A DNA stretch of 64,000 nt from positions 1,669-65,668 of the forward strand of contig NZ_BDUC01000013.1 in assembly GCF_002218085.1 (NCBI RefSeq), read 5' to 3'. A model generated the notes under the pieces. That model had not been told where the DNA came from, searched no databases, and saw only the letters and a list, made by a program, of their open reading frames with translations. Both the position numbers and the translations under genes were made by a program. This document shows positions 8,688 to 17,625 of the stretch, piece by piece. Position 1 is the stretch's first letter, and each line of letters opens with the position of its first letter. Origin of the DNA: Tolypothrix sp. NIES-4075 (GTDB lineage Bacteria > Cyanobacteriota > Cyanobacteriia > Cyanobacteriales > Nostocaceae).

Positions 8688-8986
8688 TTAAAAGTTCAGC
8701 ATAACAGGTATTGAAGAACCATTTTTAAAAAAAAAATTTAAATTCTGGAAAGACAAGAAAGTGTAATTAATAGTAAGCCTTCCTAGATTTTGACACAGAC
8801 AAAAAACGAACTTGACCCAAAGTAACAGCAATAATGAGCGGCGTGAAGACCCCCTCAAGGTGTCTGAGGATAAAAGCTGCCCCGCCAATTGCTTGGAATT
8901 GGTAATAGCTAATCGCTAAACTAAACTTTCAATCATTAATTACTAATTACTACATTTATGCAGTGAAAGCATGATTTTACGAGTGT
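8688..8986. other. Gene-free spacer
   Basis: AT-rich spacer with an A-run at 8727-8737 and the direct words AATTGCTTGGAATTGG. I see no gene, terminator or recognisable repeat. It marks the boundary between the decayed region and the minus-strand gene block. Confidence 0.5.
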
Positions 8987-9406
8987 CTAGTACTTCCTAG
9001 TATTAATTTTTGTCCCAATAATTGATTGCTCTTTATCCTTTATGAGAAATTTAGAACTATTAATTCTCAAAACTTCGTAATTTTCTGTCATAAACACTGA
9101 ACCTAAAGTAGCTATTATATCTGCAAGCGAAATCTTAAAAGCTAGTGGTATCCTTAAATTCAAAAATGATTTTGGCAGATTTTTAACATTTAAATACAAT
9201 ATTTTTTGATTGACATACCATACTCCTGTAAATTTATTTCCTGTTATAATTTCTTTAGGTTTAGAAAAAAGCAATGTTTGAATCCTAGTTTGTTCATAAG
9301 TCATATCATCTTTAAATTCAATAGTAATTTTTTCTGAATCAGTATTAAAACGCCATTTTCCCAAAAGTAAAATTTCTATTTCTATATCAGAATGTTTACT
9401 ACTCAT
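8987..9406 (-). CDS. Hypothetical beta-rich protein (139 aa)
   Basis: The chosen ATG at 9404-9406 has a GAGG ribosome site 6 nt upstream. A TTG four codons earlier would also be in frame. The protein begins MSSKHSDIEIEILLLGKWRF and shows alternating strands (KITIEFKDDMTYEQTRIQ, GNKFTGVWYVNQKILYLNV). The GKW...TGVWYV pattern recalls small beta-barrel or lipocalin-like proteins, but I do not recognise the family. A hydrophobic stretch (IPLAFKISLADIIATLGS) sits at about residues 87-104. It lies 56 nt after the GUN4 gene on the same strand and may be cotranscribed. Confidence 0.6.
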   Translation of the reverse strand: MSSKHSDIEIEILLLGKWRFNTDSEKITIEFKDDMTYEQTRIQTLLFSKPKEIITGNKFTGVWYVNQKILYLNVKNLPKSFLNLRIPLAFKISLADIIATLGSVFMTENYEVLRINSSKFLIKDKEQSIIGTKINTRKY

Positions 9407-9462
9407 ATCTATCCTCAAATTAGCTTTAGCTCTAATTTTTATTATTATTAATAAATCTGCGA

Positions 9463-11148
9463 TTAACGCACTATAAAAGTTTCGTTACAACTTTTTACAC
9501 GAGAAAAGAATAAGTGCATCTGCCAGACTAACCAAGATTTTACTCGCCAAGCTCCCATTGAAAGGTATTGTGTAGATGATGGAGATAAGTCAGAGCTATG
9601 TGGGTCATAATGTAACCATTTAACTGGTAGATGTCCCATCGGTGTTATGGGGGACAATTTAAAAGTTAGTTGCTCATAGTCTAACCAGTTTCCCTCTTTT
9701 CGCCAACCCAGGCGATCGCCAAGCCTTTTTTCTGTTTCATAATCTATTTGACTGCCTATTTCATTCCAAATACCTTGCTGAACACTAAAGCCAAAGTAAC
9801 CATTACTGTATTGTTGCCAAAGTCGATCAATTTTATGAAAAGCTTGACATGAAAAGTTAAGAATATCCTCCTTATAAACTTCATTCCAATCATTCTTACC
9901 CATGACTTGTAGCATTAATTTAGCAGTTTCAATATCAGCTTCTTGCCACTTGTACTGTGTAAGCAGATTCTGCAATTTACTGTAATCAATCTTCCAAGTA
10001 CTTTGAAATTCTGTAGCGAACTCAATATGATTATTAGGTTGTGCTGCCAATTCTGTCTTTTCGATAGAAAGTTGAGAATCAAAAACAACATCTTTTTCTA
10101 CTATCCCTAGCACTTTTTTTTGAGCTACTAATTGAGTAGACATATAATTAGATATTAGGTCAATCGCTTGATTTAAAGTTACGTCGTCTTTAGTGAAATC
10201 AAAGTTATGAGCTTGCAAATTTAATTGTTCTGACTGAAAAAAAGCATCTTGCAGTCTATTTGTTTTATCATAACTTGCCACTAATAAATTTAAGATGTCA
10301 TGAGAAATCGTGTTAGTATCTTGTATCGTTAATAAATTAACTTGAGAACTTAGAGTACTACTTGCTAAATTTTTAATTTCTCCTACTGTTGCATAAAAAT
10401 CAGCATCTACTTTGACTACCTCATTTATTAAAGACTGAAACGGGCTAAAGTAATCTTGTAGTGAGTTTTCAAGATTAATTGCTGTTTCAGCTATTTTTGC
10501 TATTTCTTGACGAATTTTTGTAGCTCTGAGTTTGTATTCATAAATTTCTTGATACATCTCTATATCTTTAAGTATTTGCCCAATAGATTGCTTTTGATTT
10601 TTAGTATCTTCTCCTAAATTTTTAATTCCTTCGCTAAGTAGTTTAACTTTTTCTAATATTAAAAAGTTAGTATTACTTAACAGTACAATAGATTTTATAT
10701 CTTTTTCTTTTTCCCCTTTTAATTGGTCAATTATTTGAGTATTTTTATAATTATTTATCTCTAACTTATTTCTTTCTTCATTGACTTTTCTAATTTCACG
10801 ATACTTTTGGTTAAACAGATTTTTCCAATCATCTATAAATTTTAATAAAAAATCTTGATAACTTTCTTTATAATTTTCTAAAAAATCAATAAGTTGAGTA
10901 TAATCTCTAATTAAGAATTTAATCTCTGCTAAAATTTCTCTTTGGCTAATTTCTTTTTTTAGTTTGATTATTCCCCAAAAATAAGAATGATATTTAGTAC
11001 CTTCTTTAATTAAGTTTTGGCATTTTCTGATTTCTATTTGAATTTTTTTTAGTTTTGGATTTTTTAAAGTAGGAAATTTATAATGTTTTTCATAAATCGT
11101 AACACATTTATAAGTAACTAATTGTTTTTGCTTTCTAGCTAGCATCAT
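9463..11148 (-). CDS. Coiled-coil protein with C-terminal GUN4 domain (561 aa)
   Basis: GUN4 domains bind porphyrins in the chlorophyll branch, but many cyanobacterial multidomain GUN4 proteins have unknown, probably sensory roles. Residues 1-350 are Lys/Glu/Asn-rich coiled coil (LEINNYKNTQIIDQLKGEKE, EIYEYKLRATKIRQEIAKI). Residues about 390-525 are GUN4-like: DYSKLQNLLTQYKWQEADIE, the helix with FSCQAFHKIDRLWQQYS, then NGYFGFSVQQGIWNEIG, RLGDRLGWRKEGNWLDYEQL and PMGHLPV. There are no transmembrane helices. The DNA is AT-rich compared with neighbours. It lies 231 nt after the ABC exporter on the same strand. The GUN4 assignment is firm; function is open. Confidence 0.8.
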   Translation of the reverse strand: MMLARKQKQLVTYKCVTIYEKHYKFPTLKNPKLKKIQIEIRKCQNLIKEGTKYHSYFWGIIKLKKEISQREILAEIKFLIRDYTQLIDFLENYKESYQDFLLKFIDDWKNLFNQKYREIRKVNEERNKLEINNYKNTQIIDQLKGEKEKDIKSIVLLSNTNFLILEKVKLLSEGIKNLGEDTKNQKQSIGQILKDIEMYQEIYEYKLRATKIRQEIAKIAETAINLENSLQDYFSPFQSLINEVVKVDADFYATVGEIKNLASSTLSSQVNLLTIQDTNTISHDILNLLVASYDKTNRLQDAFFQSEQLNLQAHNFDFTKDDVTLNQAIDLISNYMSTQLVAQKKVLGIVEKDVVFDSQLSIEKTELAAQPNNHIEFATEFQSTWKIDYSKLQNLLTQYKWQEADIETAKLMLQVMGKNDWNEVYKEDILNFSCQAFHKIDRLWQQYSNGYFGFSVQQGIWNEIGSQIDYETEKRLGDRLGWRKEGNWLDYEQLTFKLSPITPMGHLPVKWLHYDPHSSDLSPSSTQYLSMGAWRVKSWLVWQMHLFFSRVKSCNETFIVR

Positions 11149-11379
11149 TAATTATAAAACATACAAATAGTTACTTAAATGTTACTCAATTTAATGCCTG
11201 AATATTTTTGTGATTACATTCGCTCAAGCTATTCTTGTTCAAGCAGATAAAATTACTTTATCATAGCTGTTGTGCATAATTTTCATACCAGCATTTTCTC
11301 TCGTGATTTTACAAGCTGTCTTCTTATTTTTTCAACACACTCTCAATAATTGGATGGATTTTGAAAAGTATAAAGAGTC

Positions 11380-13386
11380 TTAATCTATTACCCATTTTAA
11401 TACATCCGGGTTTTTATTATAGCGGTAGGTTATACCATTCTTAGTAGTCACAAGTTTTCCTTGACTAGCCTTAGTTCTGATAGTAGTAAGAGAATAGTCT
11501 GTCAATGTCTGAAGTTCTTTATGAGAAAGTCCTAAAATTTTGGTATTCGCTGGTGATTCTGATTTAATTTTAGGGTAAATATCTATCGTAGTTTGCTCCT
11601 TTTGCGATGGGTTAACAGCAATTATTTTTTGTAATTGATAATCTTGTACAGAAACAAGTCGCCAATTAGATTCTTGTGAAAGTTCTAATACCCATTGATG
11701 ATAATTAAATAAGCTTTCTCTATGCCCAACACTAATAAATGTTGTTTTCGTTGATTGTAACTGTTGATATAAGTTACCTTCGTTATTTAAATCTAAAGCA
11801 CTCGTTGCTTCATCTAAAATAGTGAAGCTAGGATGTGTAATTAACAGCCGTGCAAAAGCGAGGCGTTGTTGTTCCCCTAACGATAATATATTTTCCCAAG
11901 GAACTTCTGTATCAAAGCCATCTACGCGGGTAAGTAAGTGTTGCAGCTTAACTTGTTGCAAAATTTGTTCGAGTTCTTTGTCGCTCATTTTCCGGTCTGT
12001 ATGCGGATAAAGTAACTGTTCGCGCAAAGTCCCTAAAATGATATAAGGGCGCTGGGGTAAGAATAAGACTTCTTTTAGGGGAGGACGCACTAGACGACCA
12101 GTTCCTGCATTCCACAAACCTGCGATCGCTCTCAACAAAGAACTTTTACCCCTACCACTAGGGCCAACAATTAATAACCCTTCGCCTGGCCTCACAGCAA
12201 TTGACAAGTCTTCAACAATTACCTGTTCATAATTTGGGGTTTGTAAAGTGACATTCTCAAAAGCTAAACGTTCTTCTTCTATAACTTGAATAGTACTGAC
12301 CTTCTCAGGTTGTTTACTAACAGCCTGTAGCGCATCTGAAAATTCTGCTAAACGCTTTACATAGCCAGAAAATCGCCCTGAAATTGCAAACTCAGCTATT
12401 AGTTCTCCCAGAGCATTAGAAAACATAAAGCAAGCAAAGCTAGCTTGATTAATTTCTCCATAATCAATTTGATTTTGAAGAAATAAAGGCGTAAGTATAA
12501 ACATTGAAAATACACTAATAGCAGACTGATAGGCTCTGCCAAAAGCGTCTTGTCCTCTCTCTAAATTTAGCCTATGTTCAGCAGTTTTTAAAACATTATC
12601 AAATCGCCGCTGAATTATATTTAATTCTTCATCTTCTCCCTGAAAAAAAGCGATTGATTCAGCGTGATTACGAACATGAGTTAAGCAATAAGCAAAGTCT
12701 GCTTTAAATGCAAGTTCTTCTTGATTAACTTTATTTATTGTTTGATTCAAGTAAACAGCTATTAAATTTCCTATAATTGTATAAATAATTAAATAAATTG
12801 TGATTTGTGAAGAAACTGTCCAGAGAATTATCAAAGCACTTCCCATTTCTAAAGATTTTTCTAGTAGAGAAGAAGAGAATCTCACAGCAATACTAGTAAT
12901 GGGTTCTATTTCTTGTGATAAGCGTTGATCTGGATTATCTACATCAGATCTAAAATTTATTTTATAATAAGCTTGATTACTTAAATATTTTTTTAAAACA
13001 TGAATATTTAGCCATTTATACCACTCAATAATTATTTTCTTTTTGACATATCTCAGAAGAGTTATTAATAAAACTAACCCTAAAATAATGAGACTAGATG
13101 CCCATAAGGTACTATTATATTTATCAAGGTTTCTTTCTTCAATAACAATATCAATTACATAGCGATTCCAGTAGCTATTTGCAGTATTTACACCTACAAT
13201 TACGACTATTAATAATAGTAAAAAAATGAGCATTCCCCACGAACGAATTACATCTGAAAATGCTCGTCCATCTGCTGTTGTTGGATACCAATAAGGTTGA
13301 GCAACTACTTTCATATCCTTCCAAAATTGAGTTAATGCTGAAAAAGGATTTATTGTGTTTTGCTCGCGTACAGATGGAGTTTGCAT
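11380..13386 (-). CDS. ABC exporter, SbmA/YddA (ABC_membrane_2) type, with C-terminal extension
   Basis: A 668-residue half-transporter with fused membrane and ATPase domains. Residues 1-340 hold about six membrane helices and the family signature DNPDQRLSQEIEPI. The ATPase has Walker A GPSGRGKSS, Q-loop FLPQRP, signature LSLGEQQR, Walker B FTILDEATSALD and the H-loop VGHRES. Uniquely, about 50 residues after the linker (GLSHKELQTLTDYSLTTIR to NKNPDVLKWV) form an extra compact domain, shared with the paralogue at 19522-21513. Its position beside the microviridin genes suggests peptide export; the other plausible cargo is the NRPS product. The start ATG lies in a good context before a cytoplasmic N-terminus. 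Confidence 0.85.
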   Translation of the reverse strand: MQTPSVREQNTINPFSALTQFWKDMKVVAQPYWYPTTADGRAFSDVIRSWGMLIFLLLLIVVIVGVNTANSYWNRYVIDIVIEERNLDKYNSTLWASSLIILGLVLLITLLRYVKKKIIIEWYKWLNIHVLKKYLSNQAYYKINFRSDVDNPDQRLSQEIEPITSIAVRFSSSLLEKSLEMGSALIILWTVSSQITIYLIIYTIIGNLIAVYLNQTINKVNQEELAFKADFAYCLTHVRNHAESIAFFQGEDEELNIIQRRFDNVLKTAEHRLNLERGQDAFGRAYQSAISVFSMFILTPLFLQNQIDYGEINQASFACFMFSNALGELIAEFAISGRFSGYVKRLAEFSDALQAVSKQPEKVSTIQVIEEERLAFENVTLQTPNYEQVIVEDLSIAVRPGEGLLIVGPSGRGKSSLLRAIAGLWNAGTGRLVRPPLKEVLFLPQRPYIILGTLREQLLYPHTDRKMSDKELEQILQQVKLQHLLTRVDGFDTEVPWENILSLGEQQRLAFARLLITHPSFTILDEATSALDLNNEGNLYQQLQSTKTTFISVGHRESLFNYHQWVLELSQESNWRLVSVQDYQLQKIIAVNPSQKEQTTIDIYPKIKSESPANTKILGLSHKELQTLTDYSLTTIRTKASQGKLVTTKNGITYRYNKNPDVLKWVID

Positions 13387-13565
13387 GTTCTAAAGATGTA
13401 GCCGTTATTAATTAAACTATTGATTTTGAAATGGTCTTTGAGGATTAGTGAGACTGACTCAGAGGCCATTTTAATTTTAGAAATTGAAGATTTTTAGATC
13501 CTTTTAAATCCACGCCACTTGCTCATGGGAAAACCCCCAAGACCGCAGTGGCTCCCCTTACAAAA

Positions 13566-13773
13566 GCAGGGCTGTTTCATTCCCCAAAGAGCTTTCAAAA
13601 TCAAGGGTTATAGCAATTAAAAATCGATTATTTTGTTACCAGCGTGCCGATAAAATAAACTATTTTACTGATATTTCAGTGCTTAAATGTTCATCTTATC
13701 GTCACCCTTACTGACAATTTTCTCGCTAACCATCTTGACAAATTCTGTTTAAAATGGAATGAAACAGCCCTGC
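13566..13773. mobile_element. MITE-like non-autonomous element, 208 bp, with 9-bp target duplication
   Basis: Perfect 18-bp terminal inverted repeats: GCAGGGCTGTTTCATTCC at 13566-13583 and its complement at 13756-13773. They are flanked directly by identical 9-bp words CTTACAAAA at 13557-13565 and 13774-13782. Removing one word and the element restores a plausible intergenic repeat (GGCTCCCCTTACAAAAGGGG). There is no ORF inside. The 9-bp duplication is typical of IS4- or IS1-like transposases acting in trans, but the donor family is unknown. It lies between the Gly-rich protein gene and the exporter gene. Confidence 0.8.
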
Positions 13774-13816
13774 CTTACAAAAGGGGGCTAGGGGAAATCA
13801 AATCGAATGCACTAGG

Positions 13817-14212
13817 TTAATCCTCATCAACAATTTCGACTGTTCTCGGAAACCCGGCTTCTTCAGGCTCAGTAACGACTACTGGGCTAATATGATGTTT
13901 TAGTTTGAGTTTTAACTCATCTGAAATGGGCAATTCTTGAATTTCTTTGAGAAGAAATCTCACAGATTCAGTTTTGCTACGTTCTGTATAGATGAGCTTG
14001 AGAATGTTTTCAATTCCAAATCCCGCTATATATTCCCCTAGAACGGCTACCAGCCCAAGCAAGCCTAAACCTCCTAAGAGGCCTAAAGGTCCCCCCAGCG
14101 ATGAAAGCATAGCAACAACGGCGGCGACACTACCTCCTGATGCAGACGTTGCAATCACGAAAAGTATGCCAGGAAGGCCTAAACCAGCTATTTTTTTGAC
14201 GAGTTCATCCAT
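13817..14212 (-). CDS. Gly-rich membrane protein (131 aa), patatin neighbour
   Basis: Residues 1-75 form a glycine- and leucine-rich hydrophobic region with probably two to three membrane-inserting helices (LPGILFVIATSASGGS, AMLSSLGGPLGLLGGLGLLG, VAVLGEYIAGFGIENIL). Residues 76-115 are a charged helical segment (SVRFLLKEIQELPISDELKL), and the tail is acidic. The N-terminal pattern belongs to a small family I have seen beside cyanobacterial patatins and caspase-like proteins; this is recollection, not a search result. It follows the patatin gene by 153 nt on the same strand. It may be a membrane partner or pore-forming component; the role is not established. Confidence 0.6.
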   Translation of the reverse strand: MDELVKKIAGLGLPGILFVIATSASGGSVAAVVAMLSSLGGPLGLLGGLGLLGLVAVLGEYIAGFGIENILKLIYTERSKTESVRFLLKEIQELPISDELKLKLKHHISPVVVTEPEEAGFPRTVEIVDED

Positions 14213-14365
14213 CGTATTTACCTACAATCTTTATAAGGTGAAAACATGACTCAGAAATTAATCACTAATTTCTTTTTTGCAGCAATTAAAAATCTTACTT
14301 GCACCTAAGCTTGGAAATTCTAAAATGTACGCCAGTTGGCTGGTGTAACATCCAAGCAATCTGAT

Positions 14366-16450
14366 TTAGCCTAACAAAAGACTACAGAGTTCATCAATTT
14401 GTTGGCTTTTTTCAGAAATTATGCGGTGGGCTACAGCTTGTAGCTGACGAGTATTTTGTAGTTTGATATTGTCTATCTCTTCTAGTTCCTCATCTAAAAA
14501 TGTTTGAAAGCGATAATACAAACTTTTAGCTTCTCCATCGATAGGTTCAAACAACTGTTCTAATTGTCCAGACACCACTTCGCTACCACCGTCAAACACA
14601 ATATTTAAAAGCGGTCTTCCCCATTGCAAGAGTCCCCAATTTTTAACTTCTTTGTAAAGGTAGGCGCTCGTCAATGAACCAGTACCTAAAGAAACTACTA
14701 AAAGATCTTCTGTATTGAGGACTTGTTTTTCTTTTCTTTTACTATTAGTTTGTGCTTCCAAAATAGCTAAATGGGCTGGATTATTAGCAAAAACTCCACC
14801 ATCGATTAAAGTATAGGCAATACCGCTATTGTAAGGATCTATAATCCGATGAGGAGCAAAATAAGTCGGAGTGGCAGTAGTTGCCAATGCTGCATCTAGA
14901 AGCGAAAAACCTTTAGATAACTTGCGAACGCTTTTAGATGTTACCTCTTCTTTTTCTAGTTTGTTTGTAAAAAATATTGGAATTCGCTGCTCGATGTCGT
15001 AACTAGTTACAAAAACTTCTTTAAGATTACTTTCTAAAAGAGCGTTGCCAAAATATTGACTTAAAATTTCTTTTTTGCTTTCAGAAGGATATTTTGGTTG
15101 GAGAAATATGTCCTCTATCGGGCCAAGTATTCTTTCAAAAAATGGCTCGTAAAAGATTTCCACTCCATACTCAAGAAATAGTTGTACGAGATCCTCAGCA
15201 GTGTATTGGGCTAGCGACAAGTTCTCAGATAGCTCTGAACTTAATCGCGGTTTAGTTAGTCCCAATGCTAAAATTCCGCCGCTGGAAGTGCCAGCAATTA
15301 AATCAAACAAACTAAATATAGGCTTTTGTGTCCGCCTTTCAATTTCTGCTAGGAGAAATGCTGGAATAATGCCCCGGATACCGCCTCCATCAATGGCAAG
15401 TATTTTATATTTGGGACGAGCTTTTGTATTCATAGTTTCTGGCAATTCCTCCTGAGTTAATGTTTGTGCTTGTTCGATATTTTCAGGAACTTCGGTTTGG
15501 TCTGTTTTGGTTTCCTCTTCATCTGACTGAAGAGTTATCAAGGTTGGGATAATCTCGGATTCTTCGCTGTTTGTTTCTGTTGGTTGAGTTTCTTTTGGAT
15601 GGTGTTCGCTGTTGCTAGCTAAGGGTACTGTTGCTGCTAATAAATTTGTGATTATTGTTGAGATATTTTCTTCGGGAATAACTGGTGTCTCAATTTTAAT
15701 ATCTTCTTGATTAGATGATTCTGCTGCAAATATAACTGGATTTGATGATTGTGTTGCAAAGGGAATTTCTGCTAAATCCCAACTAGGATTCCCACGAAAA
15801 TTACCTTGATAGGACTTTCCTGCTTTGTTTGTGACAGTTGTTCCTTGTCCGTCATCTAATTTCCAATAGGCTACTAATCCTTCTTCATCGCCAACTATTA
15901 GTCCACAACGATGAAGCCGGATTTGTTCATGAGTACAAGGATAATTCCAAATGCTAATGTTTGCTAATTGCCCATTGAAATAAACTTGTTTGTGTAGAGT
16001 TGCGCCCAGAGTTACAGAACTTGTTGCTTTATTTAAAGATGTCCCTCTGAGAGAATCGTTATATTTATTATCATCAAGATATACGGTTACTTGACCAGTA
16101 TTAAAAATAATGGCAAAAAAGTGCCATTGTCCTATACTTAATTCTCCTTGACCAAAAGTTTTGATACCTTTACTAACAGTTTCATCAATAAAAACATCTA
16201 AGCTTCCTGTTTCACTGATGCCGAACTCAAAATTATCGCTGTATCGCTCTGATGAACGAGCAAAAAATACATTGCGCGTTCCGTAACTAGTGGATTTATT
16301 TGTTAGTTGGTGAGGTTTTATCCATCCTGAAACAGTAAAGGCTGTACTCCCTTGGGCAAAAACACCGTCAATATCTTTTCTGCCAAAATCTATATAATCA
16401 TCTACCCCATCAAATGTCAAAACTGATTGTGTATTTACTAGGTCTGTCAC
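14366..16450 (-). CDS. LamG-like domain fused to a patatin phospholipase (694 aa)
   Basis: Patatins hydrolyse membrane lipid acyl esters with a Ser-Asp dyad. Residues 1-205 are a LamG/ConA-like jelly-roll (FTVSGWIKPHQ, IGQWHFFAIIFNTGQVTVYL, GQLANISIWNYPCTHEQI, GLVAYWKLDDGQG). Residues about 210-350 are an acidic Thr/Glu linker. The patatin core starts at YKILAIDGGGIRG (oxyanion hole), continues with DLIAGTSSGG (nucleophile Ser) and contains LIDGGVFANNPA (catalytic Asp). The start is GTG at 16450, preceded by GGAG 12 nt upstream. No signal peptide is visible although LamG is usually extracellular. It follows mdnC by 130 nt and may be cotranscribed with it, or belong to a separate lipase plus membrane-protein module. 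Confidence 0.85.
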   Translation of the reverse strand: MTDLVNTQSVLTFDGVDDYIDFGRKDIDGVFAQGSTAFTVSGWIKPHQLTNKSTSYGTRNVFFARSSERYSDNFEFGISETGSLDVFIDETVSKGIKTFGQGELSIGQWHFFAIIFNTGQVTVYLDDNKYNDSLRGTSLNKATSSVTLGATLHKQVYFNGQLANISIWNYPCTHEQIRLHRCGLIVGDEEGLVAYWKLDDGQGTTVTNKAGKSYQGNFRGNPSWDLAEIPFATQSSNPVIFAAESSNQEDIKIETPVIPEENISTIITNLLAATVPLASNSEHHPKETQPTETNSEESEIIPTLITLQSDEEETKTDQTEVPENIEQAQTLTQEELPETMNTKARPKYKILAIDGGGIRGIIPAFLLAEIERRTQKPIFSLFDLIAGTSSGGILALGLTKPRLSSELSENLSLAQYTAEDLVQLFLEYGVEIFYEPFFERILGPIEDIFLQPKYPSESKKEILSQYFGNALLESNLKEVFVTSYDIEQRIPIFFTNKLEKEEVTSKSVRKLSKGFSLLDAALATTATPTYFAPHRIIDPYNSGIAYTLIDGGVFANNPAHLAILEAQTNSKRKEKQVLNTEDLLVVSLGTGSLTSAYLYKEVKNWGLLQWGRPLLNIVFDGGSEVVSGQLEQLFEPIDGEAKSLYYRFQTFLDEELEEIDNIKLQNTRQLQAVAHRIISEKSQQIDELCSLLLG

Positions 16451-16579
16451 AAGTATTTAATCTCCAAATATAAATAATTGGTACATTTAGAATAAAGAAT
16501 TTAATATCAATAAATTTAATAGAAAAATTACACTGGTAACTTTCAAGCGGTAGGAAAAGTAGGTGCGATCGCATCTACT

Positions 16580-17596
16580 CTACAGAACACTACTACAAAA
16601 GGGTTTTTCAATTGAGTACCTAATTTTTTTAGTCAGTAATACTTCTGCGATCGCCTGTGAAATTCGGTAGTATGGAGAATATATCTCCATCCAAAAAAAT
16701 TCACCGACTGGGTTCACTTCGAGGAATACGTGACGACCATCGGGGGTGACGATAATATCAATTGCTCCATAGTTTAAGCCAAACTCAGCCATGAGTTTGA
16801 GCAGCTTTTTCTCAATATCTTCTGGCAAGTTATATGGTTGCCAATTTTTAACTAAGGCTCTGCCCTCTTTGCGCCAGTCGTAAGTAGATCCTTGCAAGCT
16901 TTGAGAATCTACTGCGGCAGTAAATACGCGGTGTCCGACAATAGTTGTACGCAACTCCAGCGCCTTCGGCACATTTTCTTGAAATGTCATCGGACAAAAA
17001 CGCAATCCTTCCATGTTCTCCAGATCCTCATCTGTAACTGGAGTGGTAAACACAACGTTTTCTCGCCCTTGCTCATCATAAATAGCAAAGGAAGAAAGCA
17101 TCTTGGTAACTATACCTTGCTTACACTCTTGAGCAAATTGCTTGACTGCTTCGGGATTGTTGGAAGTCAGGGTACGAGGAGTTAAAAGTCCAACTTCTTT
17201 GGCAATTTTTAACTGTAGTTGTTTATTATTTGCCCGATCCACATTTGACATTTTATCAAAGTGGAATCCTTGAAGACTGGCAATCATACCCCTGACAGTG
17301 GCGCGACATTCATTAATTGAGGCATCTCTATATTGCTTGGCCATTGAGTCGGGGATTTTTTGTCCGTAGCGCATCCGCCGATACCAAACTGAGGAAACCT
17401 CACTCAAATCAAGCTTTTGTTCGCCATCTGTAATAATTACTCGCTCTGTATCACCAGAGTTGATATCTAGTTTGACTTCGGTGGGATATCTGTCTGTGTC
17501 AAACCGAAACGCTTTTTCTCCTCTAGCTTCAATTTCTTTGATGACTAGAGGAATGCTTTCGTTGTCTTGGCTAAACGTAACTATTAATACGGTCAT
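16580..17596 (-). CDS. mdnC: ATP-grasp ligase of microviridin maturation (ester-forming type)
   Basis: ATP-grasp enzyme that, in microviridins, forms the two omega-ester bonds between Thr/Ser hydroxyls and Asp/Glu side chains of the precursor. The sequence starts MTVLIVTFSQDNESIPLVIK, continues with AFRFDTDRYPTEVKL, VSSVWYRRMRYG, and CPMTFQENVPKALELRTTIVG. It ends with the ATP-grasp metal site HVFLEVNPVGEFFW. These features match MdnC/MvdD rather than MdnB/MvdC. I chose the ATG at 17594-17596 because upstream in-frame sequence is unrelated and overlaps mdnB. It lies 29 nt after mdnB and both follow the precursor. The reading frame is intact. Confidence 0.92.
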   Translation of the reverse strand: MTVLIVTFSQDNESIPLVIKEIEARGEKAFRFDTDRYPTEVKLDINSGDTERVIITDGEQKLDLSEVSSVWYRRMRYGQKIPDSMAKQYRDASINECRATVRGMIASLQGFHFDKMSNVDRANNKQLQLKIAKEVGLLTPRTLTSNNPEAVKQFAQECKQGIVTKMLSSFAIYDEQGRENVVFTTPVTDEDLENMEGLRFCPMTFQENVPKALELRTTIVGHRVFTAAVDSQSLQGSTYDWRKEGRALVKNWQPYNLPEDIEKKLLKLMAEFGLNYGAIDIIVTPDGRHVFLEVNPVGEFFWMEIYSPYYRISQAIAEVLLTKKIRYSIEKPFCSSVL

Positions 17597-17625
17597 AAAA
17601 AGTGTGAAGTATGAAGTCTGAATAT

